Shown: positions 7,598 to 14,488 of the stretch, in pieces
Position numbering within the stretch: the stretch's first letter is position 1
Layout of the letters: every line of letters begins with the position of its first letter
NCBI GenBank assembly: GCA_003554605.1
Contig: PWGU01000206.1
Location: 1-34,317 of the forward strand
Direction of reading: 5' to 3'
Origin: Halorubrum sp.
Lineage (GTDB): Archaea > Halobacteriota > Halobacteria > Halobacteriales > Haloferacaceae
DNA: 34,317 nt
Position numbers and translations under genes: made by a program
The notes under the pieces: generated by a model
The model's input: only the letters and a program-made list of their open reading frames with translations
Database searches by the model: none
Told to the model about the DNA's origin: nothing

Positions 7598-7962
7598 GCC
7601 TCGGATCCCTCCCCATCGACGTGGGTCAGCGTCTCCAACACCCGCGCCGAGAACTCCACCTCGCTCAACTCGCCGTCGATCAGTCCCTCGAACCACTCGG
7701 GCTCCGCAGCCCACTCGCCGAGTACGTCACCGGGCGCGCGGACGACCGTCGCTTCCACACGAACCGGGTCCCAGGCGTCCGCCTCCGCGCGATCGATGAG
7801 TGCGTTGAGCGCGCGACCCACCTCACGTCTGTGGACCTCCCCGCCCGGAAACGCGGTCATGTAGGTCAGCTGCAGCGGTTCGCCGCCATCGATAGACTCG
7901 ACGCTGATCCCGTAGCTTCGGAGGGTCGGTTCGACGTCGGTCGCGGTCTCGTCGGCGGTCAT
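7594..7962 (-). CDS. Haloarchaeal hypothetical protein, 122 aa
   Basis: A small acidic cytosolic-looking protein (MTADETATDVEPTLRSYGIS...) with no membrane segment or cysteine cluster. Possible beta strands (LQLTYMTAF, VRVEATVVRA) and helices (VGRALNALIDRAEAD, VEFSARVLETLTHV) suggest a compact alpha/beta domain. I recognise it only as the sort of conserved hypothetical common in haloarchaea. A TATA-like TTTATCC on the minus strand (about 7984-7990) is 22-28 nt before the ATG, supporting the start. Its stop overlaps the GTG start of the hydrolase by 4 nt, implying coupled translation. Confidence 0.78.
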   Translation of the reverse strand: MTADETATDVEPTLRSYGISVESIDGGEPLQLTYMTAFPGGEVHRREVGRALNALIDRAEADAWDPVRVEATVVRAPGDVLGEWAAEPEWFEGLIDGELSEVEFSARVLETLTHVDGEGSEA

Positions 7963-8027
7963 ACCGATCGGTCGTCGGGGTGGGATAAATCGATACCGGC
8001 GTGGCTACCCAAACTACAGCACGTGCC

Positions 8028-8092
8028 AAAAGCCGCGGGCGGGAGACCGCCTAACGGCAGCGAGGATCGGTTCTGTCAGAGGCACACGATCC
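8028..8092. other. Intergenic element with two inverted repeats (possible small RNA)
   Basis: Part of the 398-bp gap 7963-8360, which holds no supportable gene. Inverted repeat 1: GCCG (8032-8035) and CGGC (8055-8058) flank GGCGG-GAGA-CCGCC (8038-8051), a GNRA-type loop on the plus strand. Inverted repeat 2: GGATCG (8064-8069) pairs with CGATCC (8087-8092) around 17 nt. On the minus strand the first hairpin is followed by CTTTTGG, like an intrinsic terminator, and an orphan TATA box lies upstream at about 8120-8136. A minus-strand RNA of about 75 nt is possible; this is inference. Confidence 0.35.
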
Positions 8093-8119
8093 CCCCGCGC
8101 GGCCAATTATCTCAATACG

Positions 8120-8136
8120 ACGCATATAAATAAAGA
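8120..8136. promoter_or_regulatory. Orphan AT-rich TATA element
   Basis: acgcatataaataaaga stands out in this GC-rich gap. It can be read as TATA on either strand. Neither neighbouring gene start is at the usual distance: yqeC is 225 nt away, and the 122-aa gene is 160 nt away and has its own box. On the minus strand it would start transcription near 8100, just before the two-hairpin element. Confidence 0.4.
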
Positions 8137-8360
8137 ATCGGTGAAGCGGATTTCACTCGGATATCCAACATGACCTGTGACTGAGGATGGTCGTCGCGTG
8201 GTATGGTCCGTCCGGTCGGTGCCCTCACGGCCGTCCCTTGGCGACCGTCCCGCCCGGCCACGTGTGCCCCTCGCCCGTTCGTCGAACGCGTGCACCACGT
8301 GTGTCCAGGCGGGTCATCAACCTCCGGGATCATTTTACCCTCGGGGTCGCAGGTCACCGT

Positions 8361-9158
8361 ATGGACCTCGTTCAGGCCCTTCACGCGACCGATGGGGCGG
8401 TCGCGGTCGTCGGCGCCGGCGGCAAGAAGACGACGTTGTACGCGCTCGCCGACCGACTCGATCGGGCGGTCGTCACCGCCACGGTCCGGATCCCGATCTT
8501 CGACCACGCCGTCGACGCCGTTCGGGTCACCTCCGACCCCGTCGCTGCCGTTCGGGAGGAACGCGCCGACGGATCCCTCGGCCTCATCCCGGAACGTGAG
8601 CGATCGGATCGCTATCGCGGCTACGACCCGGCGACCGTCGACGACCTGATAGCCGCTCACGACGGGCCGGTATGTATCAAGGCCGATGGGGCCCGTCTTC
8701 GGGAGTTCAAGGCCCCGAACGACCGCGAGCCGCAGATCCCCACGCGGACGGACGTGGTCGTGCCCATCGTCTCCGCGAGCGTCGTCGGCGAGCCGCTCGA
8801 TGAGGGGCTCGTCCACCGGCCGGAGCGGGTGGTCGCGGTCGCGCGCGCCGCCGGGCTCGACGTCTCGATCGGGGATCCGATCACGGCCGAACTCGTCGGG
8901 ACGGTGCTCGCCAGCCCCGACGGGGGGCTCCGCGGCGTCCCCGAAGGCGCGGTCGCCATCCCGCTCTGTAACAAGGTCGATGACGCCGAACGGGAGGGAT
9001 CGGCGCGGGCGATCGCGGCGGCGTTCCGGCGTCGCCACGAGGAACGCGACGACGGCCGCACCGACGACCGACCGCACGTTTCGGTACCGCACGTCGTGCT
9101 CGGTCGGCTGATCGATGGGGTCGTCGTCGACGTGGTGCCGGTTGACGCCCCCGAGTAA
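8361..9158 (+). CDS. yqeC: YqeC-family protein (selenium-dependent molybdenum hydroxylase accessory family)
   Basis: A 265-residue protein. The track ORF begins earlier, but the ATG at 8361 (MDLVQALHATDG) puts the P-loop-like VVGAGGKKTT at residues 15-24, where YqeC proteins have it. Further family features are FIKADGAR-like CIKADGARLREFKAP, PTRTDVVVPIVSASVVG (NTP-binding-type strand) and the late IPLCNKVDDAE. In bacteria yqeC co-occurs with genes for selenium-dependent molybdenum hydroxylases; its biochemistry is not settled. No selD, xdhC or hydroxylase gene lies nearby; the next gene is rps8e, about 86 nt downstream. A TTTTACC element about 25 nt before the start is a plausible TATA box. 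Confidence 0.8.
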   Translation: MDLVQALHATDGAVAVVGAGGKKTTLYALADRLDRAVVTATVRIPIFDHAVDAVRVTSDPVAAVREERADGSLGLIPERERSDRYRGYDPATVDDLIAAHDGPVCIKADGARLREFKAPNDREPQIPTRTDVVVPIVSASVVGEPLDEGLVHRPERVVAVARAAGLDVSIGDPITAELVGTVLASPDGGLRGVPEGAVAIPLCNKVDDAEREGSARAIAAAFRRRHEERDDGRTDDRPHVSVPHVVLGRLIDGVVVDVVPVDAPE

Positions 9159-9244
9159 CCCGGACGGATCGGTCGAATCCGTGCGCTTCGCGGGCTCCGT
9201 CCCGAGTCGAACGGTTCAAGTATTCGCTGGCTGTCCGTTAGGAT

Positions 9245-9616
9245 ATGAAAGATCAGGGACGCTCCACGCGCAAGCGAACCGGCGGTCGATTGAAACACGC
9301 CTCGAACAAGAAGCGACACCAGCTCGGTCGCGAGCCAGCGGAGACGACCGTTGGCGAGCCGCGCATTCAGTACATCGACTCCCGCGGCAACGATAAGAAG
9401 GTCCGTGCGCTCTCGACGAACGTCGCACAGGTCGCCGACGGCGGCGAGGTCGTCGAGGCGACGATCGAGGACGTCGTCGAGAACCCCTCGAACGTCAACT
9501 ACGTCCGGCGGAACATCATCACGAAGGGTGCCATCATCGAGACCTCCGAGGGTCGTGCCCGCGTCACCTCCCGTCCGGGACAGACCGGCGGCGTCAACGC
9601 CGTCCTCCTCGATTAG
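9245..9616 (+). CDS. rps8e: 30S ribosomal protein S8e
   Basis: A 123-residue archaeal/eukaryotic-type small-subunit protein. The start MKDQGRSTRKRTGGRLKHAS is basic and rRNA-binding, and the TKGAIIETSEGRARVTSRPGQ C-terminal block is diagnostic of S8e. Length is normal. A TATA-like TTCAAGTATT about 25-34 nt before the ATG fits an own promoter, and GTTAGGAT precedes the start. It is convergent with the archease gene, with a 36-nt gap. Confidence 0.97.
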   Translation: MKDQGRSTRKRTGGRLKHASNKKRHQLGREPAETTVGEPRIQYIDSRGNDKKVRALSTNVAQVADGGEVVEATIEDVVENPSNVNYVRRNIITKGAIIETSEGRARVTSRPGQTGGVNAVLLD

Positions 9617-9652
9617 ACGACGTCGTCCGCCCACGATCGCGTATCACCATTC

Positions 9653-10063
9653 TCACACGTCGAAGACGACGTAGGCGTACCACCCACCGTCGCGGCGTTC
9701 GAGGGTCATCTCCGAGTAGGTCACGGCCTTGATCTCCCTCGCATCCACGTCCGCGAGAGGGACGCCCCGGGCCGTCGCGGTCACCGCCCACCCGTGTTCG
9801 GTGTCCTCAACGGCCACCTCGTGGTCGACCGGTAGCACGAGCCGTACGTCCCGCTCGTAGATCAGTTCGTCGAGATACTCGAAGAGGGCGGCCTCCCGGC
9901 TTTCGGCGTCGACGGACAGCTTGAACCGCTCGCCGGTCCCCGGAACGGCCTCACAGCTCGCGGCCGTGAACCCCTCGGCGACGGCCGCAAAGACGGCGGG
10001 GAGCGTCGGCGCGGTCGCTTCGACGGCGACGTCCGCCGTGTGATCCCGCAACTGGTAGCTCAC
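9653..10063 (-). CDS. Archease, RtcB ligase cofactor
   Basis: About 136 residues. Archease promotes multiple turnover and guanylylation of RtcB. The DHTADVAVEA motif, the central FEYLDELIYERDV and the C-terminal EIKAVTYSEMTLE are hallmarks of the family, with the conserved acidic metal-binding residues present (D in HTAD, D near the C terminus). The start is uncertain. A GTG at 10063 begins right before the conserved SYQLRDHTAD. An ATG at 10120 would add a 19-residue charged tail and sits 36-43 nt from the shared TATA at 10156-10163. I prefer the GTG on family length. It is divergent from the GNAT gene. Confidence 0.93.
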   Translation of the reverse strand: MSYQLRDHTADVAVEATAPTLPAVFAAVAEGFTAASCEAVPGTGERFKLSVDAESREAALFEYLDELIYERDVRLVLPVDHEVAVEDTEHGWAVTATARGVPLADVDAREIKAVTYSEMTLERRDGGWYAYVVFDV

Positions 10064-10154
10064 GGCGGTAGTTACGTCGGTACGGTCTTCGCGTTTTCCA
10101 TCCGCATCCGACGGATGCAACGAGGGGTTTCCAGCGCCTCGGCATGGCGGTGGA

Positions 10155-10163
10155 GTTATATTC
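10155..10163 (+). promoter_or_regulatory. TATA box in the archease/GNAT divergent region
   Basis: gttatattc lies 24-32 nt before the GTG at 10187, supporting that start for the GNAT gene. The same AT patch is the only TATA-like candidate for archease on the other strand. Confidence 0.5.
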
Positions 10164-10186
10164 AGCGCGCGTGTTATCTCATCTCA

Positions 10187-10660
10187 GTGAGTATCAACGT
10201 GCGGAAACGGACGGATCCGCCCGGTCACGCGGACCACGTCACGGCCGCGTGGGAGCTAAAGGAGCGGATCCGACGGGAAGAGGGGGTCCTCCGACAGCGG
10301 CGTGGGTTCTTCACCGATGCGTATCGACGGTCGACCACCCACCTCCTCTTCGAGAACGGTGATCTCGTCGCCTTCGCGTCCGTCCGTCGGGACGGCTACG
10401 TCCTCTTTCTCGCGGTCGCACCCGAGTGCCGCGGCCGTGGGTACGCGGCAAGTCTCATCGCCGACGTCGCCGACGAACACCGGGCGGTGACGTGTCACGC
10501 ACGGGTGTCGAACGAGCCCGCACTCGGCTTTTACGACCATCTTGGCTTCGAGGTAAAACGACGGATCGACTCATACTACGAGGACGGCGGCGACGCCTTC
10601 TATCTCGTGCTCGGCTCCGACGGCCTCCGTGAGCGCCTTTCGGCGTTCGTTCGGCGGTGA
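10187..10660 (+). CDS. GNAT-family N-acetyltransferase
   Basis: About 157 residues from the GTG at 10187 (MSINVRKRTDPPGHAD); the earlier track start reads through the divergent promoter and is unlikely. The acetyl-CoA binding motif A is visible as LFLAVAPECRGRGYAASLI, followed by VTCHARVSNEPALGFYDHLGFEV, the usual GNAT motif B. The end RRIDSYYEDGGDAFYLVLG resembles RimI-like protein N-acetyltransferases. The target is not determinable. The TATA at 10155-10163 gives a leaderless message. hmgA follows in the same direction after 111 nt, with its own probable leader. Confidence 0.88.
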   Translation: MSINVRKRTDPPGHADHVTAAWELKERIRREEGVLRQRRGFFTDAYRRSTTHLLFENGDLVAFASVRRDGYVLFLAVAPECRGRGYAASLIADVADEHRAVTCHARVSNEPALGFYDHLGFEVKRRIDSYYEDGGDAFYLVLGSDGLRERLSAFVRR

Positions 10661-10746
10661 GCGGGCGTCCGCGCCTCCACAGCCGCGGTCGAGGAACACG
10701 AAGGGATCCGCCCACATTCCGTTACCGTCCAAACCGACAGCCATTA

Positions 10747-10771
10747 GCGCCCGCCGCGAGGAGTCGGGCGC
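10747..10771 (+). promoter_or_regulatory. Hairpin presenting a Shine-Dalgarno sequence before hmgA
   Basis: GCGCCCG (10747-10753) and CGGGCGC (10765-10771) are perfect 7-bp inverted arms around CCGCGAGGAGT. The GGAG in the loop is 8 nt from the hmgA ATG, and the 3' arm ends directly at the start codon. If transcribed, the hairpin would sit on the ribosome landing site. Function is inferred. Confidence 0.45.
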
Positions 10772-11992
10772 ATGACCGAGCCCAGCGCTGAGACGCTCGC
10801 AGACCGGGTTCGTGCCGGCGACCTCCGCCTCCACGAACTCGAAGAACACGCCGATGCCGACGTGGCCGCGACGGCCCGTCGGCTGCTCGTCGCCGAGGTG
10901 GCCGACGCCGACGTCGACGTCCTCGGCGAGTACGCCTTCGACGCCGCGGACGCCGACGCAAACATCGAGAACATGATCGGGGCGGTGCAGGTTCCGCTCG
11001 GCGTCGCCGGGCCCGTCGCGATCGACGGCGACGCGCTCTCCGGGGAGCGGTACCTCCCGCTCGCGACGACGGAGGGGGCGCTCGTCGCCTCGCTCAACCG
11101 TGGCTGTTCGGTGCTCAACGACGCCGGCGGGGCGACCGCCCGGGTGACGAAACGGGGGATGACCCGCGCTCCGGTGTTCCGCGTCGCCGACGTCGCGGGG
11201 GCGGCCACCCTTGTCGAGTGGGTCGAGGACAACATTTCGGAGCTCCGGGCGGCCGCCGAGGCGACGACGAGTCACGGTGAGCTGCTCGACGTGACACCCT
11301 ACGTCGTCGGCAACAACGTCTACCTTCGGTTCCGCTACGACACGAAAGACGCGATGGGGATGAATATGGCTACCATCGCCACCGGCGAGGCCTGTGAACT
11401 GATCGAAGCCGAGACCGACGCCTCGCTCGTCGCGCTCTCGGGGAACCTCTGTTCGGACAAAAAGCCCGCCGCGGTCAACGCGGTCGAGGGCCGTGGCCGG
11501 TCGGTTTCGGCTGACGTCACGATCCCCCGCGAGATCGTCGAGGAACGTCTCCATACGACGCCGGAGGCGATCGCCGAGATCAACACGCGAAAGAACCTCG
11601 TCGGCTCCGCGAAGGCCGGCTCGCTCGGGTTCAACGCCCACGTCGCCAACGCGGTCGCCGCGATGTTCCTCGCGACCGGGCAGGACGAGGCGCAGGTTGT
11701 CGAGGGGGCGAACGCGATCACGACCGCGGAGACGACCCCCGAGGGCGACCTCTACTGTTCGGTTTCGCTCGCGAGCCTGGAGGTTGGGACCGTCGGCGGC
11801 GGCACGCGGCTGCCGACGCAGGCGGCCGGCCTGGAGATCCTCGGCGTTCGCGGCGGCGGCGACCCGGCCGGCGGCAACGCCGATGCGCTCGCGGAGGCGA
11901 TCGCCGTCGGCGCGCTGGCGGGCGAGCTCTCGCTGTTGGCGGCACTCGGCTCCCGGCACCTCTCCTCGGCACACGCCGACCTCGGGCGCTAA
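10772..11992 (+). CDS. hmgA: 3-hydroxy-3-methylglutaryl-CoA reductase (class I)
   Basis: A 406-residue NADPH-type HMG-CoA reductase, the committed step of mevalonate and archaeal isoprenoid lipid synthesis and the target of statins. Motifs in order: ENMIGAVQVPLGVAGP (66-81), TTEGALVAS with catalytic Glu102, the NADPH loop DAMGMNM (193-199), SDKKPAAVN with catalytic Lys231, GQDEAQ with Asp305, GTVGGGTRLPTQ (339-350), and a C-terminal His401 in HLSSAH. All catalytic residues are present and the length is normal for archaea. The ATG at 10772 is preceded by GGAG inside a hairpin loop. The gene is convergent with a small membrane protein gene (24-nt gap). Confidence 0.97.
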   Translation: MTEPSAETLADRVRAGDLRLHELEEHADADVAATARRLLVAEVADADVDVLGEYAFDAADADANIENMIGAVQVPLGVAGPVAIDGDALSGERYLPLATTEGALVASLNRGCSVLNDAGGATARVTKRGMTRAPVFRVADVAGAATLVEWVEDNISELRAAAEATTSHGELLDVTPYVVGNNVYLRFRYDTKDAMGMNMATIATGEACELIEAETDASLVALSGNLCSDKKPAAVNAVEGRGRSVSADVTIPREIVEERLHTTPEAIAEINTRKNLVGSAKAGSLGFNAHVANAVAAMFLATGQDEAQVVEGANAITTAETTPEGDLYCSVSLASLEVGTVGGGTRLPTQAAGLEILGVRGGGDPAGGNADALAEAIAVGALAGELSLLAALGSRHLSSAHADLGR

Positions 11993-12016
11993 CGGGTCGA
12001 AACCGTCGTCAACCGT

Positions 12017-12394
12017 TTATACCGACGATCGACCGCAGTCGACCCGCCGGTTCGTGTGGTATATCACCCAGAGCGCGCCGGTGCCGGCGAGGGCGACGCC
12101 GACCCAGACGGCGGCCCCGTCGCCGGCGACCGCGGCGGTGGAGAGCCCGATGCCGGCGATCCCGTGCCCCAACGAGATCCCACCCCGCCCTCGGATCCCG
12201 TATGCGACGGTGAGGGGAAGCAGGGCGAGCCCACAGCATAAAACCAGAAGTCGAATCCCCTCGACCCCGGTGGGTTGCCGGACCACCGCGGCGCCGACGC
12301 TCGCGATGAACACCCCCGCAAGGATCATCGCGACGAGCCCCACGGCGAACGGTCCACCCGTGGTCGGCGACCGATACCTGCTGGCGTTGCTCAT
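12017..12394 (-). CDS. Small four-helix membrane protein, unknown function
   Basis: A 125-residue protein from the ATG at 12394 (MSNASRYRSPTTGG). Four hydrophobic segments are visible: FAVGLVAMILAGVFIASVGA, IRLLVLCCGLALLPLTVAY, a Gly-rich HGIAGIGLSTAAVAG and AAVWVGVALAGTGALWVIY. The short C-terminal tail is basic. A TATA-like ATATTTTT on the minus strand (about 12426-12432) lies 32-38 nt before this ATG, which argues against the longer track start at 12493. A perfect 12-bp palindrome overlaps the start codon. I do not recognise the family. The winged-helix gene upstream is on the same strand with a 149-nt gap. Confidence 0.78.
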   Translation of the reverse strand: MSNASRYRSPTTGGPFAVGLVAMILAGVFIASVGAAVVRQPTGVEGIRLLVLCCGLALLPLTVAYGIRGRGGISLGHGIAGIGLSTAAVAGDGAAVWVGVALAGTGALWVIYHTNRRVDCGRSSV

Positions 12395-12404
12395 TGGTAC
12401 CAAT
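12393..12404. promoter_or_regulatory. Perfect 12-bp palindrome at the membrane-protein start
   Basis: ATTGGTACCAAT is fully self-complementary and covers the region from the predicted transcription start to the start codon of the membrane-protein gene. This is the position of a repressor operator in archaea. Confidence 0.4.
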
Positions 12405-12543
12405 ACACATCTGCGCATGGGCACAAAAATATCAGTCAGACGACCGTCCGATTCACGTCGGACATCGCCGCGGAGGGTTGGCGGCCCCCTCACCGGGCGT
12501 CGCGTCGATCGGCGATGGGGATACGGTCGGCAGCACGACGCGG

Positions 12544-12879
12544 TTAGCCGTTGCCGAGGGCTTCGCGTCCGAGTCGGGTGATCCGGTAGATGACCTCACC
12601 GCTCACCGGCTCGACGAGCCCCGAGGTGGACAGCGTCTCGATCCGCCGTTCGACGTAGCCGACGTGCAACCCGGTGTTGCCCGCGATGAGGGCCGGATAG
12701 TCGGCCGTCGAGCCGTCAAGATAGCGCAGGATCCGTCGATCGGAGACGTTGAGCGCCACCGACTCGCTGTCGTCACTCGTCGGCCGGCTGCGGTCATCCC
12801 CGTCCCCCGACGGGTTCGAGGCATCCGTTCCGGGTGGGTCGGGCCCATCACCTCCGACGGCTTCGTCCGATGTCGACAT
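12544..12879 (-). CDS. Winged helix-turn-helix transcriptional regulator
   Basis: A 111-residue protein. The first about 40 residues are a disordered Asp/Gly/Ser-rich tail; the rest is a winged-helix domain: VSDRRILRYLDGSTADYPALIAGNTGLHVGYVERRIETLSTSGLVEPV with the wing GEVIYRITRLGREAL. This is the layout of haloarchaeal PhiH1-repressor-like or DUF2250-like regulators. A TATA-like TTCTTAACC on the minus strand (12901-12909) sits 22-30 nt before the ATG at 12879, and a 15-bp inverted repeat lies exactly between them, suggesting autoregulation. Its own promoter separates it from cofH upstream on the same strand. Confidence 0.85.
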   Translation of the reverse strand: MSTSDEAVGGDGPDPPGTDASNPSGDGDDRSRPTSDDSESVALNVSDRRILRYLDGSTADYPALIAGNTGLHVGYVERRIETLSTSGLVEPVSGEVIYRITRLGREALGNG

Positions 12880-12884
12880 ACATC

Positions 12885-12899
12885 GTGTTAACGTAACAC
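12885..12899. promoter_or_regulatory. Putative operator: inverted repeat between TATA and ATG of the winged-helix gene
   Basis: GTGTTA-ACG-TAACAC has perfect 6-bp arms with a 3-bp spacer. It lies between the TATA-like box and the start codon, covering the predicted transcription start. A bound dimer there would block the polymerase. Confidence 0.55.
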
Positions 12900-12989
12900 A
12901 TGGTTAAGAACACATCGGCAATTCCGAGTGTTTGAGAACGGAGTCGTTTCCCGTCCGTTGGTGATCCCGATCCATGGGTGATCGCGCGT

Positions 12990-14381
12990 CTAATCGTCCG
13001 CGCGAGCGGACCGCTGCCCCTCCACGTCGGGCGTGGCCGCGAGCATCGGTGTTCCGTCGGCACGGGGTCCCAAACGCGGTCCGTGGGGTCCCTCATCGGG
13101 GTCGATCCGTCGCTGGATGCGGTAGTCCGTCGAGCGCTCCATCGGGACCCGGCCGATGGCGGTGATCATCTCGACGTAGTCGTCGAATGACCGATACTCC
13201 CCGTACTCGCCGCCGGCCCGGCTGGTTATCTCCTCCGAAAGGATCGTCCCCATGAAGTCGTCCGCGCCGCAGTTGAGCAGTTTCAGTCCGTGTGCATCGC
13301 CGGATTTGACCCACGACGCCTGGATGTGATCGACGTTGTCGAGGAAGAGGCGGGCGACGGCGACGACCAGTTCGTCCTCGTCGTGTGAGGGCCCCCCATC
13401 GACGATCCCGCGTCGATAAAGCGGCGTGTTCCGGTGGATAAACGAGAGCGGGACGAACTCGGTAATTCCGCCGGTACGGTCCTGGAGGTCGCGGATCACG
13501 CCCAGATGTTCGGCTCGATGGGCGACCGTCTCGACGTGCCCGTACATCATCGTCGAGGTGACATCGAGGCCGGCGGCGACCGCCCCCTCGATCGCGGCGA
13601 CCCAGTCGTCCGTCCGGATCTTCCCCGGACAGATCACGTCCCGAACCTCGTCGACGAGGATCTCGGCGGCCGTCCCGGGTGCGGAATCGAGCCCGGCGGC
13701 GGCGAGTTCGCGATAGACCCGTTCGTAGCTCCAGTCGGTTCCACGCCGGGCGTGATAGGCCTCTTCCGGCGTCATCGAGTGGAGATGGACGCCGCCGACG
13801 GACATCGCGCGCATCTGTTCGAGATAGGTCCCCGGATCGGTCACGTAGCGCTCGGGCGGCTTGTAGTTCACCTCGCGTGCGGGATCCTCGTGGGCGGCGA
13901 GGATCTCGTGGTGTTCGGCGTTCAACGCGAAGGCGGGATGGAGTCCGGAGACCGAACAGACCTCGTAGATGCCGAACTCGAGCGCTTCCTCGACGATCGC
14001 CCGCGACTCGGCGGGCGTTTTCGTGAACCCCGGATGGTCGACGTCGGCGTCGACCTCGAAGGCGTGTGCGCTGTCTTTGAAGTTACAGAAGAGACAGCCC
14101 GTGTTGCAGGCGGTCGTCACGTTGTTGTTGAGGTTGGCGACGAAGGTGACTCCCTCCCCCACGGTTTCGGCGCGGCGGCGGTCGGCGGCCTCCAAGACGG
14201 CCTCCTTTCGTTCGGGGTCGATCCCGTCGACGTCGGTGCCGGTCGCGAGCAGCTCCGTGGCGTCCGCGACGCTGAGCCGGTGGCCGTCACGCGCCTTCGC
14301 GAGCGCGTTCTCGAAGGACTGATCGGTGCCGGGCTCCTCGAAGCCGAACCCGTCCCGATCGGGATCACGCGCCGCGGTCAT
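12990..14381 (-). CDS. cofH: 7,8-didemethyl-8-hydroxy-5-deazariboflavin (FO) synthase subunit CofH
   Basis: A 463-residue radical SAM enzyme. CofH and CofG make the F420 chromophore FO; CofH adds the tyrosine-derived unit to 5-amino-6-ribitylaminouracil. The cluster motif CNTGCLFC (C92, C96, C99) is intact, preceded by the NLNNNVTTAC context of CofH/MqnC-type proteins. NYKPPERY, SMTPEEAYHARRGTDW, GTAAEILVDEVRDVICPGK and FVPLSFIHRNTPLY are all CofH-type segments. No cofG is present in the window. A TTTTAAGC box on the minus strand (14403-14411) 22-30 nt before the ATG supports the start. The N-terminal 30 residues are less conserved, and the C-terminal tail after ERSTDYRIQRR is haloarchaeal. 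Confidence 0.95.
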   Translation of the reverse strand: MTAARDPDRDGFGFEEPGTDQSFENALAKARDGHRLSVADATELLATGTDVDGIDPERKEAVLEAADRRRAETVGEGVTFVANLNNNVTTACNTGCLFCNFKDSAHAFEVDADVDHPGFTKTPAESRAIVEEALEFGIYEVCSVSGLHPAFALNAEHHEILAAHEDPAREVNYKPPERYVTDPGTYLEQMRAMSVGGVHLHSMTPEEAYHARRGTDWSYERVYRELAAAGLDSAPGTAAEILVDEVRDVICPGKIRTDDWVAAIEGAVAAGLDVTSTMMYGHVETVAHRAEHLGVIRDLQDRTGGITEFVPLSFIHRNTPLYRRGIVDGGPSHDEDELVVAVARLFLDNVDHIQASWVKSGDAHGLKLLNCGADDFMGTILSEEITSRAGGEYGEYRSFDDYVEMITAIGRVPMERSTDYRIQRRIDPDEGPHGPRLGPRADGTPMLAATPDVEGQRSARADD

Positions 14382-14488
14382 GATCCGTGATTCCCCGCCC
14401 TACGCTTAAAAGCAAGGCGGTCACGTCAGACGTGACCGGTGATCGGTCGATCCCCACCGTTTAGCCCCTCGCGTGCGGAGCTATCGAC

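Noticed and set aside
8177-8599. 140-aa ORF starting downstream of the orphan TATA box
   Set aside because: Arg/Pro/Ser-rich, overlaps yqeC in another frame, and shows no haloarchaeal composition.
10571-11974. 467-aa ORF antisense to hmgA
   Set aside because: Shadow of HMG-CoA reductase codons; Arg/Asp-rich with no recognisable domain.
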